From NCBI RefSeq assembly GCF_040730185.1, contig NZ_CP160402.1:4402001-4466000 (forward strand): a stretch of DNA of 64,000 bases, read 5' to 3'. The stretch comes from Streptomyces sp. Je 1-332 (GTDB taxonomy: Bacteria > Actinomycetota > Actinomycetes > Streptomycetales > Streptomycetaceae). The position numbers were made by a program, and so were the translations under genes. Position 1 is the first letter of the stretch. Each line of letters starts with the position of its first letter. Shown here in pieces: positions 63,208 through 64,000 of this stretch. The notes beneath the pieces were generated by a model. That model searched no databases and was not told where the DNA came from. It worked only from the letters and a program-made list of their open reading frames with translations.

Positions 63208-64000
63208 ATGACGGACGCGATCGTCGTCGAGGGCGCGCGGCAGCGGTACGGGGACAAGTGGGCGCTCGACGGCCTTGACCTGAGGGTCGGGCGGGGCACG
63301 GTGCACGGCGTGCTCGGCCCGAACGGCGCCGGCAAGACCACCGCGGTGCGGGTGCTCGCCACGCTGCTGCGGGCGGACGAGGGCCGGGTGGAGGTCGCCG
63401 GGTACGACGTGCGGCGGCAGCCGGACGAGGTGCGCAGGCGCATCGGGCTGCTCGGTCAGCACGCCGCGCTGGACGAGGAGTTGAGCGGCCGGCAGAACCT
63501 GGACATGTTCGGGCGGCTCCACCACCTGGGCGCCCGCCACGCGCGCGTGCGGGCCGACGAGCTCCTGGAGCGGTTCGGGCTCGGCGACACGGGACGCAAG
63601 GCGGTCAAGCAGTACAGCGGCGGCATGCGGCGCCGCCTGGACCTCGCGGCCTCGCTCATCACGGAGCCGGACGTGCTGTTCCTTGACGAGCCGACGACGG
63701 GGCTCGACCCCCGGGGCCGCACGGAGGTCTGGGAGGCGGTGCGCTCCCTGGTCGACGGCGGGACGACGGTGCTGCTCACCACGCAGTACCTCGAAGAGGC
63801 GGACCAGCTCGCCCACCGCATCTCGGTGATCGACCGGGGCCGGGTCATCGCGGACGGCACGGCGGACGAGCTGAAGTCGAGGACGGGCGGTGACCGGATC
63901 GACGTGGTGGTGCGGGATGCTGCCCAACTGGACCTGGCCGCAAGCCTCTTGCCGGGTGATGCCACCGTGGACGCGGACCGCCGGCTAGCGAGCGCGCCGG
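63208..64000 (+). CDS. DrrA-type ABC transporter ATP-binding protein, 3' end outside window
   Basis: 264 residues are visible, starting MTDAIVVEGARQRYGDKWALDGLDL. Walker A VLGPNGAGKTT, Q-loop RRRIGLLGQHAALDEELSGRQNL, signature YSGGMRRRLDLAASL, Walker B VLFLDEPTTGLD and H-loop region LTTQYLEEADQLA place it with daunorubicin-resistance DrrA proteins, which export drugs with a DrrB permease (expected just past the right edge). GAAGGGAGACGG precedes the ATG. Regulation is by the PadR operators directly upstream. The frame is open to the window end. Confidence 0.94.
   Translation, partial: MTDAIVVEGARQRYGDKWALDGLDLRVGRGTVHGVLGPNGAGKTTAVRVLATLLRADEGRVEVAGYDVRRQPDEVRRRIGLLGQHAALDEELSGRQNLDMFGRLHHLGARHARVRADELLERFGLGDTGRKAVKQYSGGMRRRLDLAASLITEPDVLFLDEPTTGLDPRGRTEVWEAVRSLVDGGTTVLLTTQYLEEADQLAHRISVIDRGRVIADGTADELKSRTGGDRIDVVVRDAAQLDLAASLLPGDATVDADRRLASAP

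Overview
The window is from a high-GC actinomycete, almost certainly Streptomyces. Support comes from codon usage, GTG/TTG starts with GGAGG-type ribosome sites, a BldG orthologue, DUF397/XRE regulators, a SARP regulator, rare TTA codons and a gene order matching the S. coelicolor acs-nhaA-tad-bldG-hppA-topA-holB region, which also resembles M. tuberculosis around Rv3646c-Rv3670. I saw no rRNA, transposase, integrase, prophage or CRISPR array. One tRNA (Thr, anticodon CGT) is present.

Layout. 1-7162: minus-strand block of an EphE-like hydrolase (partial), a holin-like membrane protein, nhaA, acs and a SulP/carbonic anhydrase fusion. 7564-11927: deacetylase-like lipoprotein, CooC-like ATPase, degenerate Fic-like protein, HAD phosphatase. 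12448-17823: actinobacterial Tad-type secretion/pilus operon (ssd-like, tadA, tadB, tadC, DUF4244, two TadE-like genes); the last gene runs into a 111-bp tandem repeat and has no local stop. 17824-21268: DECH-family helicase divergent from bldG and its anti-sigma partner. 21559-36289: hppA, a small lipoprotein, a methyltransferase, a small membrane protein, topA, an MFS-Tmk fusion, holB and a Tap-like peptidase. 36391-44479: tRNA-Thr, a TetR regulator, a two-component system and a large SARP/NB-ARC/TPR regulator. 44604-54893: PolA-like exonuclease/polymerase, nitrilase, FtsX-type ABC transporter, DUF2786 protein and FUSC transporter; two arrays of one 52-bp repeat flank the ABC/DUF2786 segment. 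54964-57832: lipoprotein and divergent zinc-independent ribosomal protein operons (rpsN-rpmB / rpmG-rpmE2-cobW-like) around a Zur-like palindrome. 58179-60105: DUF397 / HATPase / XRE-DUF5753 module. 60181-64000: aldehyde dehydrogenase, VOC protein, PadR regulator and a DrrA-type ABC ATPase (partial).

The most interesting unexplained signals are: (i) a perfect 22-bp inverted repeat (30/32 over the longer element) placed once upstream of the DUF397 gene and once upstream of the opposing HATPase gene; (ii) three matching PadR operators; (iii) in-frame TTA (bldA) codons in tadB and in the HATPase gene; (iv) an 18-base homopolymer in the ftsX-like gene; (v) the duplicated 52-bp arrays; and (vi) many in-frame micro- and minisatellites. 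All functional statements are read from sequence motifs and family knowledge; no searches were run.
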